54,639 nucleotides of DNA from Nitrospinaceae bacterium (GCA_029261475.1 JAJDBG010000120.1:1-54639), one strand, 5' to 3'; counted from the first letter of the stretch, positions 16,273 through 25,700 are shown. The notes: generated by a model from the sequence alone, not told the origin. Translations and numbers: made by a program.

Positions 16273-17625
16273 ATGCCTCTGGAAAAAATCAAACTCATGC
16301 TTCAGTCACCCGACACCTCTTCACACGATTTTTCAGAGACTGTCAACCAGAGCAATCATTTTGAAATTGCCCGCCTGCTTCACAAATTATCAACAGATGA
16401 AAAAATAAAAGTATTCGAGGAACTTGATTCGGATGCGAAGCGACAGGATCTTTTGTACGAAACCGATCTCGACAGTCGTATGGAAATCCAGGAATCTCTC
16501 GATCTGGGATATTTGGCAGGTCTATTGGACGAAATGCCCGAAGATGAGGCGACCGATCTTTTAAAGGAACACGACGAGGAAACTCAAAAAGAGCTTCTTA
16601 GTAAAATGGAGTCCAGGGATGCCGAGGTGATAAAGGACCTCATCACCTACAGCGAAGAAACAGCTGGCGGCTTGATGACCCCACATTTCAATAAAGTTTT
16701 CACCGATCAAACGGCGACCGACATTCTAGTTCATCTGAAAACAGAATCTAAGCATGACACGGCACCCTATTTTTACGTTGTAGAAGACAGCGGCGAATTA
16801 TTGGGTTATTTTGAGCTACGAGATTTACTCAATGTTCCAGCTTTTTCAAAGGCATCGAATTTCATGAGAACCGGTGGGGAGAGAGTCCAGTTACAAGACT
16901 CCTGCGATAAAATAGCCAACCTCATGGACCAAGGTAACTTAAGTGCAATTCCCGTCGTAGATGAAAAAAACAAGATACAGGGAATTGTTACTTTCGACGA
17001 TGTCATTCGGATGATGCAAGACATAGCAAGCGAAGACATTTATACGATGGTAGGTACTGCCAAGGTCGACCCCTTCGCCAAACGCATCCGTGGAAAAATA
17101 ATTGCTCGAGCTCCCTGGCTTCTAACCACATTTCTAGGGGGTATGGTCAGTGCCGCTATCATGGCTTCATTTGAAGCATCAATAATAGAATTTGCGACAA
17201 TCATTCTCTTCGTACCCTTCGTCATTGGCTTGGCAGGAAACGTCGGAATACAAGGTGCAACGGTCATTGTGCGTGGTCTCGCAACAGGCGACATTCAGTC
17301 TGACAATCTTCAAACAGTGGTCCGTAGTGAACTCTTTGTAGGCATAAGCAATGGAGTCATCTTCGGCGTCTTGTGCGGTGCTCTTATTTCAGCGATAGCT
17401 TCGCCCATACTTCACTCGACACCACTTTTGGGAATAGTTGTTGGCGTGGGCATCATAATGGCAGTAGCCATGGCAGCACTCATAGGTTCGCTCATGCCAT
17501 CGATTTTTTTAAAAATGGGAATAGACCCCGCCATTGCCGCGGGTCCTGTTGTGACCGTATCCAATGACATTTTGGGTATCCTGATTTACTTAACAACGGC
17601 CCGGCTAATTTTAACCACAGTTTAG
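16273..17625 (+). CDS. mgtE: MgtE family magnesium transporter
   Basis: Inner-membrane magnesium channel of 450 residues, the normal MgtE length. Order of domains: cytosolic MgtE_N helical superhelix (about 20-125), tandem CBS domains (about 130-255, with GGLMTPHF and IPVVDEKNKIQGIVTFDD), a plug helix, and five membrane helices (about 275-450). The pore motifs include FVIGLAGNVGIQGATVIVRGLA and a C-terminal GPVVTVSNDILG with the conserved Asp near the pore. Cytosolic Mg2+ binding to the N and CBS domains closes the channel. Upstream sequence is AT-rich without a strong ribosome binding site. The gene ends convergently with the lipoyl-like gene, five bases apart. Confidence 0.93.
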   Translation: MPLEKIKLMLQSPDTSSHDFSETVNQSNHFEIARLLHKLSTDEKIKVFEELDSDAKRQDLLYETDLDSRMEIQESLDLGYLAGLLDEMPEDEATDLLKEHDEETQKELLSKMESRDAEVIKDLITYSEETAGGLMTPHFNKVFTDQTATDILVHLKTESKHDTAPYFYVVEDSGELLGYFELRDLLNVPAFSKASNFMRTGGERVQLQDSCDKIANLMDQGNLSAIPVVDEKNKIQGIVTFDDVIRMMQDIASEDIYTMVGTAKVDPFAKRIRGKIIARAPWLLTTFLGGMVSAAIMASFEASIIEFATIILFVPFVIGLAGNVGIQGATVIVRGLATGDIQSDNLQTVVRSELFVGISNGVIFGVLCGALISAIASPILHSTPLLGIVVGVGIIMAVAMAALIGSLMPSIFLKMGIDPAIAAGPVVTVSNDILGILIYLTTARLILTTV

Positions 17626-17630
17626 TGCCC

Positions 17631-17873
17631 TTACTCAGCAAGTTCGATAGACATCAAAACCGTGTCCACTTCTACATATTCGTCCTCACTCACATAAAAA
17701 TCCTTGACGCTCCCATTCACTTCAGATAATAAGGTAAAGTAGCCTTCTGAAATAATTTCGGCGACAGCCATACCAACAATGACTTTGTCCCCCGGTTGCA
17801 CAAGAAATTTATCAACTTTGCCGGAGGTCATCGTCGGGTACATAGCCGACATAACAATATATTCTTCTTCCAT
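17631..17873 (-). CDS. Biotinyl/lipoyl-like domain protein lacking the acceptor lysine
   Basis: An 80-residue stand-alone domain with the beta-barrel pattern of biotinyl/lipoyl carriers: GKVDKFLVQPGDKVIVGM, then AEIISEGYFTLLSEVNGSV, then FYVSEDEYVEVDTVLMSIE. In true carriers a lysine sits in the hairpin (E-x-D-K-A or A-M-K-M); here the corresponding stretch is ISEGYFTLL, with no lysine, so it cannot be lipoylated or biotinylated in the usual way. The start at 17873 has GAGGAG six bases upstream; a longer frame to 17897 is less likely. No dehydrogenase or carboxylase genes lie nearby. It may be a GcvH-like or HlyD-barrel-like protein with a binding role. Confidence 0.65.
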   Translation of the reverse strand: MEEEYIVMSAMYPTMTSGKVDKFLVQPGDKVIVGMAVAEIISEGYFTLLSEVNGSVKDFYVSEDEYVEVDTVLMSIELAE

Positions 17874-17952
17874 GAAACACTCCTCAAATACCGCCAATAC
17901 GCTGGTGGTATCCTATCTTTTTACTTAGCTGGAAAGGAAACAAGACACCTCA

Positions 17953-18168
17953 ATGAAACTAAAAATCGGAGACATGCTGTTCGAGCCTCTTTCCAGGAAC
18001 ACTGGAGAAATCATCGATATCGAAGAAGGGCCCAACGGAAAAATAGTACAAATCCGCTGGCGCCCCGAGGAAAACCATTTGCCTCACGATACTGAGCATT
18101 TCTACAAAAAGGTTCTACGATGCGTTAAAAACGGAGAGTTTGAATACACACCAAAAGTCAAAGGGTGA
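17953..18168 (+). CDS. Small hypothetical protein
   Basis: A 71-residue soluble protein beginning MKLKIGDMLFEPLSRNTGEI, likely all-beta (a small barrel, from the GEIIDIEEGPNGKIVQIRW pattern). AAAGGAAA lies about 12 bases upstream of the ATG, longer than ideal. It is divergent from the lipoyl-like gene and convergent with the monooxygenase-like gene. I recognise no family. Confidence 0.6.
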   Translation: MKLKIGDMLFEPLSRNTGEIIDIEEGPNGKIVQIRWRPEENHLPHDTEHFYKKVLRCVKNGEFEYTPKVKG

Positions 18169-18183
18169 TATCCAAAACCAAAC

Positions 18184-18468
18184 TCAACTTTTATACAGCT
18201 TATGGCTCGGACGACCGGCTAGGATATTTTCTTTCCCCCAGTTCACAACACCTTTAAACTTATCTGAACTAATAAACGTCTGGTAAGCTTCTTCCGAGTT
18301 CCACTCGGAAACAATCAAATACGATTGGGCATTGTTAACGTCTTTATACAGGGCAGACTTATCATGCCCTTCGCCCGCTTCCATAACACCAATAACGCTT
18401 GCAAAAGCCTTCTCAAAAGCCTCTTCCTTACCAGGAAGAACATTATAATTCATGCCTACTGTGACCAT
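18184..18468 (-). CDS. Antibiotic biosynthesis monooxygenase (ABM) domain protein
   Basis: A 94-residue dimeric ferredoxin-like (ABM) fold protein: MVTVGMNYNVLPGKEEAFEK at the start, a central helix, YLIVSEWNSEEAYQTFI (the typical W-x-s-x-e-A-y motif, about 55-68) and HKLYKS at the end. Members are heme-degrading (IsdG-like) or cofactor-free monooxygenases, or stress proteins; key IsdG Asn/Trp/His residues cannot be assigned with confidence. AAGGATAAATC precedes the ATG. It lies 21 bases after rnc on the same strand and may be at the end of the fab operon transcript. Confidence 0.8.
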   Translation of the reverse strand: MVTVGMNYNVLPGKEEAFEKAFASVIGVMEAGEGHDKSALYKDVNNAQSYLIVSEWNSEEAYQTFISSDKFKGVVNWGKENILAGRPSHKLYKS

Positions 18469-18489
18469 GATTTATCCTTTCATTTAACC

Positions 18490-19203
18490 TTATTTTTCAT
18501 TCAATCGGAAGCTTTCCAGAGCCTTCATTGCCGCAGACTGCTCTGCCTCCTTCTTACTTTTTCCAAGGCCCTTGCCTTGAATATTTTTTTTAACCGATAC
18601 AGCAACTTCAAAGAGCTTATCATGATCGGGTCCCGTTTCACCCACTACTTTGTAAACGGGAACACAATTCAATCTATTTTGTGTGTACTCCTGAAAATCA
18701 CTCTTAAAATCACGGAGAGTGGCCGCACCTTCATTTCGTTCGATCTCCTTTTTCAGAAGAGGAAACAATGCCTCGCGAACCGGGTCTAACTGACCGTCAA
18801 AAAAAATAGCTCCTGCAAGTGCTTCAAATGCATTTGCTAATAAAGAAGACTTGTCTCGCCCTCCTGTATTTTCTTCACCCTTTCCCAGTAGCAAAAAACG
18901 TCCCAAATCAATTTCTCTAGCGAAACCAGCAAGACTTGTTTCATTCACCACCGCCGCACGCATCTTTGAAAGAACTCCCTCATTAAGCTCGGAGTACTGC
19001 CGTACCATAAAATCGCTGACGATCAAATCCAGCACGGAATCGCCTAAAAATTCAAAGCGTTCATTGTGTCTGAATGTCTCTCGATTTTCGTGGGTGTAGG
19101 ATTTGTGAGTCAGGGCTTTATTCAATAATCCAACATCATTGAATCGGTACCCTAACCTATCCTGAAGCAACATCAGTGCTTCAAGCCGGTGCTCGGAAAG
19201 CAT
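18490..19203 (-). CDS. rnc: Ribonuclease III
   Basis: Double-strand-specific endoribonuclease of 237 residues that processes rRNA and structured mRNA. The catalytic domain (about 10-155) has the signature ERFEFLGDSVLDLIV with the metal-binding Glu/Asp, and a second acidic site at NAFEALAGAIFFD. A C-terminal double-stranded-RNA-binding domain (about 165-235) has DFKSDFQEYTQ and GKGLGKSKKEAEQSAAMKAL. It starts five bases after fabF ends, the last main gene of the fab operon, an arrangement common in bacteria. Confidence 0.97.
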   Translation of the reverse strand: MLSEHRLEALMLLQDRLGYRFNDVGLLNKALTHKSYTHENRETFRHNERFEFLGDSVLDLIVSDFMVRQYSELNEGVLSKMRAAVVNETSLAGFAREIDLGRFLLLGKGEENTGGRDKSSLLANAFEALAGAIFFDGQLDPVREALFPLLKKEIERNEGAATLRDFKSDFQEYTQNRLNCVPVYKVVGETGPDHDKLFEVAVSVKKNIQGKGLGKSKKEAEQSAAMKALESFRLNEK

Positions 19204-19208
19204 CGTTT

Positions 19209-20450
19209 TCAGCTTAAAAATTCATTAAAGATCAGAGCTCCATTGGTACCGCCAAATCCAAAAGAATTGGACATTCCTGTTGTGATTTTTTTCTCGCGAG
19301 CCTCGTTGGGCACGTAGTCAAGATCACATTCAGGATCTGGAGTTGTGTAATTTATCGTTGGAGGCAGGACACCTCTAGTGATGGCAAGAACAACAAAGAT
19401 GGCTTCCACTCCTCCTGCGGCACCAAGAAGGTGGCCTGTCATGGATTTTGTGGAGCTTACTGCAAGCTTCCGGGCGTGATCCCCGAAAACAGTTTTGATA
19501 GCCGAGGTTTCCGTAGCGTCTGCGCCGGTAGAGGTTCCATGGGCATTGATATAATCAATTTCATCTAAATTAATGGATCCACTATCCAAAGCCTTCTTCA
19601 TGCATCGCGCCGCGCCCTCGCCATTTGGAGAAGTTGCGGTGATATGGTAAGCATCACTATTCAATCCATAGCCTGTAAGCTCTGCATAAATTTTGGCACC
19701 ACGTTTTTTAGCTGATTCCAACTCTTCAAGGATCATGACACCGCATCCTTCACCGATAACAAAACCATCACGGTTTTTGTCGAAAGGACGGCTAGCACCC
19801 TGAGGATCATCGTTATTCGTGGAAAGTGCTTTTGCGGCGTGAAACCCGCCCACACACAAAGGAGTGATGACAGATTCCGTTCCGCCAGAAATCATCATGT
19901 CGGCTTCGCCGTCACGAATCAAGCGGGCAGACTCTCCAATGCTATGCGTACCCGTTGCGCAAGCACTCACCACACAATTATTCGGTCCTTTTGCACCAAA
20001 TAAGATGGAGACTTGTCCCGACGCCAGATTAGCAATCAGCATAGGAATAAAGAAGGGAGTGATCTTTCGAACACCCTTTTCCTTTAAAACGTCATGGTAT
20101 TTTTCTATGGCTGGCAACCCTCCTAGTCCTACACCAACCTGCACACCACAGCGTTCCGCATTTTCGTCAGAAATTTCATATCCCGAATCTTCCAATGCCA
20201 TCTTGCTACAAGCAACAGCGTAATGGATGAAACGGTCCATTTTTTTAATTTCTTTATGGTCGATGAAATCGGCGGGGTCAAAACCGCGCACTTCTCCTGC
20301 AATTTTTACGGGAAAATCACTTGCGTCAAATTTTGTGATGGGTCCAATGCCTGAACGCCCTTCAACTACAGAGGTCCAATTTTCTTCGATTCCCATCCCC
20401 AGTGGGGAAACCATCCCCATACCCGTTACAACCACACGTCGTTTCATCAT
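19209..20450 (-). CDS. fabF: 3-oxoacyl-ACP synthase II (KAS II)
   Basis: Condensing enzyme of 413 residues that extends acyl-ACP with malonyl-ACP in fatty acid synthesis. Cys-His-His active site: [13 protein letters not shown] (Cys about 164), [14 protein letters not shown] (His about 304) and [15 protein letters not shown] (His about 341). The N-terminus [15 protein letters not shown] and C-terminus [12 protein letters not shown] are typical. It follows acpP by 24 bases and precedes rnc by 5. The length and motifs match FabF. Confidence 0.97.
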   Translation of the reverse strand: MMKRRVVVTGMGMVSPLGMGIEENWTSVVEGRSGIGPITKFDASDFPVKIAGEVRGFDPADFIDHKEIKKMDRFIHYAVACSKMALEDSGYEISDENAERCGVQVGVGLGGLPAIEKYHDVLKEKGVRKITPFFIPMLIANLASGQVSILFGAKGPNNCVVSACATGTHSIGESARLIRDGEADMMISGGTESVITPLCVGGFHAAKALSTNNDDPQGASRPFDKNRDGFVIGEGCGVMILEELESAKKRGAKIYAELTGYGLNSDAYHITATSPNGEGAARCMKKALDSGSINLDEIDYINAHGTSTGADATETSAIKTVFGDHARKLAVSSTKSMTGHLLGAAGGVEAIFVVLAITRGVLPPTINYTTPDPECDLDYVPNEAREKKITTGMSNSFGFGGTNGALIFNEFLS

Positions 20451-20474
20451 TGCCTTATAGATATTTGAGCGGAA

Positions 20475-20708
20475 TTAATTTGTGTGATTCTTAATATAAT
20501 CGATAGCGTTCTGAACGGTAGCGATCTTTTCAGCATCTTCATCGGGAATTTCAACATCGAATTCCTCTTCGAGAGCCATAACCAATTCCACAGTATCGAG
20601 AGAATCGGCACCCAAATCATCAATAAAAGATGCTGTTCCTTCTACTTGCTTGCTATCAACACCCAGTTGATCAACAATAATTTCTTTTACTTTTTCTTCT
20701 ACGGACAT
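20475..20708 (-). CDS. acpP: Acyl carrier protein
   Basis: Small acidic four-helix carrier of 77 residues that shuttles acyl chains during fatty acid and lipid synthesis. The 4'-phosphopantetheine serine is in [18 protein letters not shown] (about Ser38). AGGAG precedes the ATG. It sits between fabG and fabF, its standard position. Sequence is close to the canonical ACP throughout. Confidence 0.98.
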   Translation of the reverse strand: MSVEEKVKEIIVDQLGVDSKQVEGTASFIDDLGADSLDTVELVMALEEEFDVEIPDEDAEKIATVQNAIDYIKNHTN

Positions 20709-20730
20709 AAATCAGAACTCCTGATAGGGG

Positions 20731-21471
20731 TTACATCAACATACCACCGTTAACATTAATCACTTGCCCTGTAATATATCGGGCTTTATCTGAAACTAGA
20801 AACGAAACACAGTCTGCAATATCTTCCGGCTCACCCAAACGCGCCAAAGGAATTTGCTCTATCAATTTGCCTCTTACTTTTTCATCCAGCACGCGAGTCA
20901 TTTCGGTATCAATGAAACCCGGTGCCACTGCGTTTACGGTAATATTACGAGGGGCCAATTCACGAGCCATGGTTTTGGTGAGGCCGATCAAACCTGCTTT
21001 GGATGAAGAATAATTCGCCTGACCGGCATTGCCCATCACCCCAACGATCGAAGAAATGTTCACAATCGTGCCCTGCCTCTGCTTCATCATTTGTTTGGCC
21101 GCCTGCTGACTACACAGAAAGCTACCCTTCAAATTGATGTTGAGGACAAGATCCCAATCCTCTTCTTTCATTCTCATCGCTAAACCATCGCGGGTAATAC
21201 CTGCATTGTTGACGAGAATATCAACCGGTTTAAATTCTTTGGAAATAGAATCAAAGACAGAGCGCACCTGTTCCGTATCAGCCACATTCAACTGCACAGC
21301 ACTTGCAGACCAGCCTTGACTTCGTAGCATCTCTACCGATTTTTCTGCACCATCAAGGTTCACATCTCCCAAAACGACATGAGCCCCATCGCCAGCTAAG
21401 GACTGGGCAATGGTCAAACCTATTCCTTGAGCCCCACCCGTTATGAGTGCAACCTTATCTTTTAAAGACAT
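20731..21471 (-). CDS. fabG: 3-oxoacyl-ACP reductase
   Basis: NADPH-dependent short-chain dehydrogenase of 246 residues that reduces 3-oxoacyl-ACP. Cofactor loop ITGGAQGIGLTIA, structural NNAGITRDGLAMRM, catalytic Ser in NISSIVGVMGNAGQ, Tyr/Lys in ANYSSSKAGLIG, and PGFIDTEMT are all as in FabG. The C-terminus YITGQVINVNGGM is the family ending. It starts seven bases after fabD ends and precedes acpP by 22 bases. Confidence 0.97.
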   Translation of the reverse strand: MSLKDKVALITGGAQGIGLTIAQSLAGDGAHVVLGDVNLDGAEKSVEMLRSQGWSASAVQLNVADTEQVRSVFDSISKEFKPVDILVNNAGITRDGLAMRMKEEDWDLVLNINLKGSFLCSQQAAKQMMKQRQGTIVNISSIVGVMGNAGQANYSSSKAGLIGLTKTMARELAPRNITVNAVAPGFIDTEMTRVLDEKVRGKLIEQIPLARLGEPEDIADCVSFLVSDKARYITGQVINVNGGMLM

Positions 21472-21478
21472 AGTAATA

Positions 21479-22423
21479 TCATGAAAGCTGTTTGAGTTGA
21501 GTCACCGTCTGCTCAAGTGTTTTACAATCGGAAACCTGAAAACATTCTGTTGTCTTATCAAAACGTCGCATCAAACCGGATAATACCCGACCGGGTCCCA
21601 GTTCTACAAATTTTTCAACACCTTGTTCTCGTAACTTCGCCATTGTGTCAGCCCATAATACGGGAGAACATACCTGAAGAGCAAGATTCTCTCGAGCCTT
21701 TTGTCCTTCAGACACAGGCTTGGCATCTACATTTGCGATTACGGGAAAAGTAAGATTTTTAAAGTCAACACGCTCCAGTTCAGGTCGTAATTTCTCTTCA
21801 GCTGGCTTCATGAGCGGGCAATGAAATGGAGCGCTGACAGGAAGCATGACTGTTTTCTTTGCACCTGATTTATTAGCTTCCTCAGATGCCTGTTCAACTG
21901 CCTGACGGTGCCCAGCGATAACCAATTGCTCGGAACTATTTATATTCGCCGCCTGCACCAAATGACCGGGACTCGAAATTTTATTGCAAATCTCCTGAAG
22001 GACTTCTGAAGACAAACCTATAATAGCGGCCATACCACCAACGCCGACAGGCACTGCCTCTTGCATGAAGCGTCCACGCGCCTGAACCAAGCGTACCGCA
22101 TCCAGAAACTCCAGTGCTCCAGCAGCAACCAAGGCAGAATATTCACCCAAGCTGTGACCCGCCGCAACAACGGCAGATATACCATTTCCCCTCAGCATTT
22201 TCAAGGCGATTATACTATGAATGAGTATGGCTGGCTGTGTGTTTTCGGTCAAGGTCAAAGCAGATTCAGGCCCATTAAAACAAATGTCAGCGATGTCCAC
22301 TCCCAAAGCCTCGCCGGCTTCTTCATACATCTGCCTGGCTTCGGGCAACTGGTCGTAAAAGTCCTTGCCCATTCCTACCGATTGCGAACCTTGCCCTGGA
22401 AATAAAAATCCTATTTTTACCAT
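21479..22423 (-). CDS. fabD: Malonyl-CoA:ACP transacylase
   Basis: A 314-residue acyltransferase that loads malonyl groups onto ACP. The start KIGFLFPGQGSQSVGMG and the GHSLGEYSALVAAG nucleophile elbow (Ser about 92) are characteristic; the catalytic His is in PVSAPFHCPLM and a C-terminal ELGPGRVLSGLMRR follows. The ATG at 22423 overlaps the stop codon of fabH (ATGGTAA), so translation is coupled; an upstream in-frame ATG at 22444 would lie further inside fabH. Confidence 0.97.
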   Translation of the reverse strand: MVKIGFLFPGQGSQSVGMGKDFYDQLPEARQMYEEAGEALGVDIADICFNGPESALTLTENTQPAILIHSIIALKMLRGNGISAVVAAGHSLGEYSALVAAGALEFLDAVRLVQARGRFMQEAVPVGVGGMAAIIGLSSEVLQEICNKISSPGHLVQAANINSSEQLVIAGHRQAVEQASEEANKSGAKKTVMLPVSAPFHCPLMKPAEEKLRPELERVDFKNLTFPVIANVDAKPVSEGQKARENLALQVCSPVLWADTMAKLREQGVEKFVELGPGRVLSGLMRRFDKTTECFQVSDCKTLEQTVTQLKQLS

Positions 22424-23418
22424 CGAATAAGCCCCGCTCCCCAAGTCAAACCAGACCCCACCACCATGAGAAGGACCAGGTTTCCTTTTTTAATCACACC
22501 CTTTTCATACGCCTCTGCGAGAGCAATGGGTATGGATGCGGCGGATGTGTTTCCATATTTATGAATATTTGAAAATACTTTGCCTTTATCAATATCGAGT
22601 CGCTCGGCCGCCGCGTCGATGATTCTGCGATTGGCCTGATGCGGCACGACAACATCTACATCATCGGTTGAAAACCCGTTGTGTGCCAAAGCCTCACGAG
22701 ACACCTCTTCCAATTTTTGTACGGCGATTTTAAAGGTCGCATTCCCTGACATATGAATAAAATACTCGCCGTTTTCAACTGCTTGCGAGGACACACCTGT
22801 CCGCCCTATCCCTCCAGGAACTCGAATCAATTCCGACCGATTCCCATCGGAGTGGATATGGGTAGAGAGAACTCCCTTGCGCTCTGAACCTTGGCTTCGC
22901 TTCAAAACCATAGCACCCGCTCCATCACCAAATAGAATGCAAGTGCTACGATCTTTCCAATTGACTATTCTGGAGTTGACTTCACTTCCTATGACCAAAG
23001 CCGTTTCAAATTTTCCGGTTTTGAGGTATTGCTCTGCCACAGATAGGGCAAAAACAAAACCCGAGCAAACAGCAGTGATGTCAAATGCAACGGCTCGACT
23101 CGCGGCTAATTCCTTTTGAACAAAACAGGCGGTAGCGGGAAAAAGGACATCTGGACTGGAAGTCGCCACTATGATCAAATCCACATCTCCTGCTTCAAGA
23201 TTTGCGGCAGATAAAGCGCGGCGCCCGGCCTGAGACGCTAGGACTGAGGAAGATTCTTCTTTTGATGCGATGCGTCGTTCTTCAATGCCTGTTCGCTTAC
23301 GAATCCATTCGTCGTTCGTATCGATCTTTTCTTGTAGCTCAGAATTGGTCAAGACCTTTTCTGGAAGGTAAGAACCAATACCGGCTATTTCTGCTTGAAA
23401 TGGGAGAGTAGAATTCAT
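22417..23418 (-). CDS. fabH: 3-oxoacyl-ACP synthase III (KAS III)
   Basis: Initiating condensing enzyme of 333 residues that joins acetyl-CoA and malonyl-ACP. Active site: Cys in DITAVCSGFVFAL, His in VVPHQANRRI, Asn in HKYGNTSAASIPIA. The N-terminus has the family's GIGSYLPEKVLTN and RTGIEERRI. The start is taken at the ATG 23418; a TTG at 23433, five codons upstream and next to an AGGA, overlaps the end of plsX and is also possible. Confidence 0.96.
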   Translation of the reverse strand: MNSTLPFQAEIAGIGSYLPEKVLTNSELQEKIDTNDEWIRKRTGIEERRIASKEESSSVLASQAGRRALSAANLEAGDVDLIIVATSSPDVLFPATACFVQKELAASRAVAFDITAVCSGFVFALSVAEQYLKTGKFETALVIGSEVNSRIVNWKDRSTCILFGDGAGAMVLKRSQGSERKGVLSTHIHSDGNRSELIRVPGGIGRTGVSSQAVENGEYFIHMSGNATFKIAVQKLEEVSREALAHNGFSTDDVDVVVPHQANRRIIDAAAERLDIDKGKVFSNIHKYGNTSAASIPIALAEAYEKGVIKKGNLVLLMVVGSGLTWGAGLIRW

Positions 23419-23429
23419 TAAATAACTGT

Positions 23430-24575
23430 TCAAACGTCCTTGTCTTTTTCACTAGTCGAGGGAGCTTCATCGCCACCCGTCTCGTCTTCCCCTACCACTT
23501 CTTCTTCAGTTTTTTTGTCGTCTTCAAGAGAGTCTGGAACAAAGGCACTTTTTATTTGTTTCCATATCCCAAGATCTAAATCCGCTAAGTTCGATTCTAT
23601 ATCTTCACGAATGTGATCGTTGATTTTTTTCTCGGCAAGCTCATTAGCTCTTTTAATAGCATTTTTAATGGCTTTGGGGGAAGAACTACCATGCGCGATA
23701 ATACACACCCCATTAATGCCCAGCAGTGGGGCTCCACCCGTCTCCGAATGATCCACCTTTTTCTTGAACTCAGCCAATTGATCTTTTAATAAAAAGTAGC
23801 CCAGCTTGCTTTTCCAGTTGCGACTGAACATTGCCTTGAGATTTTTACCGATCATCTCAGCAAGACTTTCACTGATTTTTAACGCCACATTGCCTGTAAA
23901 TCCATCACAAACCACTACGTCGGCGTTGCCTCGGTAAACTTCCTTACCCTCGACATTCCCGATAAAATTAACGTGGCTCTTTTTCAGCATATGAAAAACT
24001 TCTTTGGTAATTTCATTGCCTTTGCCATCTTCCTCGCCAATACTTAGAATGCCCACACGTGGTTCTTCTTTACCTATAATATACTTGGCAAATGCATGTC
24101 CCATGACCCCAAACTGAAATAATTGAATGGGCTTGCAATCGACATTTGCACCTGCATCTAAGAGTAGCGAAGAGCCTTGTAAGGTAGGAAGCTGTACAGT
24201 TATGGCAGGGCGACTTACGCCTTTCAGGGGACGAAGAATCAAGGTAGAGAAGGCCAAGACTGCACCTGTATTGCCCGCACTGACAAAAGCATCGGCCGAT
24301 CCCGCCTTGACTAGGTCCAGACCGATTTTAATGGATGATTTGCGCTTGCTACGCAACACTTTTCCAGGAGCGTCGTGCATATCAACAATCTGCTCCGCAT
24401 GTTCTATGCGAATAGGAAGCTGATCTACGTCGTGCTTGTCCAGCTCCTCCTGGATTTTCTCGTCAACACCAACCAGAATGACTTCAACATCACCTTCTCT
24501 GGCCGCAAGAACCGCGCCTTCCACAATAGCCGACGGCGCGTGGTCTCCGCCCATTGCGTCTACCGCAATTATCAT
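23430..24575 (-). CDS. plsX: Phosphate acyltransferase PlsX with acidic C-terminal tail
   Basis: Enzyme of 381 residues that makes acyl-phosphate from acyl-ACP for phospholipid synthesis (with PlsY). Hallmarks: IIAVDAMGGDHAPSAIVEGA at the start, SAGNTGAVLAFSTL, LLDAGANVDCKP, GNEITKEVFHML and VCDGFTGNVALK. The family is usually about 330-345 residues; here the C-terminus continues for about 40 residues of Glu/Asp-rich, low-complexity sequence (DDKKTEEEVVGEDETGGDE), presumably disordered. GGGAGG precedes the ATG. It is 234 bases after rpmF. Confidence 0.95.
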   Translation of the reverse strand: MIIAVDAMGGDHAPSAIVEGAVLAAREGDVEVILVGVDEKIQEELDKHDVDQLPIRIEHAEQIVDMHDAPGKVLRSKRKSSIKIGLDLVKAGSADAFVSAGNTGAVLAFSTLILRPLKGVSRPAITVQLPTLQGSSLLLDAGANVDCKPIQLFQFGVMGHAFAKYIIGKEEPRVGILSIGEEDGKGNEITKEVFHMLKKSHVNFIGNVEGKEVYRGNADVVVCDGFTGNVALKISESLAEMIGKNLKAMFSRNWKSKLGYFLLKDQLAEFKKKVDHSETGGAPLLGINGVCIIAHGSSSPKAIKNAIKRANELAEKKINDHIREDIESNLADLDLGIWKQIKSAFVPDSLEDDKKTEEEVVGEDETGGDEAPSTSEKDKDV

Positions 24576-24809
24576 TGAATCCTGCCTCCCGGAAAAGCCA
24601 ATCTCTGATCTATGAACACAAGAGACATTCTAAATTTCCAGAAAAATACAAGAAACAAACCAACTCTGGATGCACCAAGAGCTAAGGTAAGGCCATGTTG
24701 TTTTTTCATTCTAAAGTAGAATTTTCAATCGTTTTCGAATGGCGAAGCACCAAGACCAAGTGGTCGCTACTTGCACACAATTGTCCACCAAGAGCCACTA
24801 CAAACTGGC

Positions 24810-24992
24810 TCAGAGCGAATCGACTGCCATAACTTCTTTTTCTTTGTAGAACCCGCAGCTCGGGCAGATATGATGAGGGCGTTTCATTTCATGACACTCA
24901 GAGCACTCACTATACACAGGGACTTTCAAGGCATCGTGCGAACGACGATTACCTTTTCGGGATGGAGACATACGTTTCTTTGGAACTGGCAT
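24810..24992 (-). CDS. rpmF: 50S ribosomal protein L32
   Basis: A 60-residue, basic ribosomal protein of the large subunit. Begins MPVPKKRMSPSRKGNRRSHD, the L32 signature, and has a four-cysteine zinc ribbon (CSECHEMKRPHHICPSC). GAGAGG lies upstream of the ATG. It follows the YceD gene by 15 bases and heads the plsX-fab operon, the usual arrangement. The 234 bases between it and plsX hold no gene; the motif CACCAAGA appears there three times (about 24671, 24750 and 24785) without clear meaning. Confidence 0.98.
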   Translation of the reverse strand: MPVPKKRMSPSRKGNRRSHDALKVPVYSECSECHEMKRPHHICPSCGFYKEKEVMAVDSL

Positions 24993-25007
24993 TTTAACCT
25001 CTCACAA

Positions 25008-25553
25008 TTATTTTAATTTTTCTTTTAACAGTCTTAACTTTTCAAATCTAGGGTCTACAACTTCATCTAAACTGCAAGTGCAGGGGGCCAAGTTCAGGTT
25101 CGCTCCACATTGGGAACACAAGCCCTGACAATCGTCCTTACACAAAACCATCGTAGTAAAAGAAAGTAGTATTGCGTCGCGCACGACTTCAGCTAAAGAA
25201 ATCGTTTCTCCCTCGTAATACTCTATTTCACAATCTTCCGCCCGAAGTTCTATCTCAGCCTCGGACTGAATCGCTTCTTCCTTCGGCTTGAACTGCGCCT
25301 TGGCATCACATTTTACATTTTGAGAAAATGTGCCCAGGCACCGAGAACATCTCACCGTTGCTTCAGTCCCAACTCGGGCATAAAACAAGATATCCCGCCT
25401 CACCCTCTTCAACTCGCCCTTAAGCTCAACGTCTTGATTTAGGGTGATATCCTCATCTTCAATATCAAAGAGTCCCCCATCGATTACCCGATCGAGAACC
25501 ATCCCGTTTTCGGGAACCCTATCAATTTCAAACACCAGACATTGTCGATCCAT
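25008..25553 (-). CDS. YceD/DUF177 family protein
   Basis: A 181-residue cytoplasmic protein of the DUF177 (YceD) family, nearly always encoded just before rpmF and implicated in 23S rRNA processing or ribosome biogenesis. Two cysteine pairs are visible: CSRCLGTF (about 71) and a C-terminal CKDDCQGLCSQCGANLN, matching the family's zinc-ribbon-like end (GLCpxCG.nLN). The ATG at 25553 is preferred to the GTG two codons upstream; neither has a clear ribosome binding site. Context and motifs agree. Confidence 0.9.
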   Translation of the reverse strand: MDRQCLVFEIDRVPENGMVLDRVIDGGLFDIEDEDITLNQDVELKGELKRVRRDILFYARVGTEATVRCSRCLGTFSQNVKCDAKAQFKPKEEAIQSEAEIELRAEDCEIEYYEGETISLAEVVRDAILLSFTTMVLCKDDCQGLCSQCGANLNLAPCTCSLDEVVDPRFEKLRLLKEKLK

Positions 25554-25700
25554 CGGCACAAACAGAAACCCTTTTGAATTCCAATAGATAGAACTTTAGA
25601 AGGAAGGGATAAAATTGCTTCGATGGTAGCTTTAATCCCATTTCCAGTCAAGGGAAATTCCACACATCAAAACCTTAATTATTCTTTTTTTTTAAATTGC

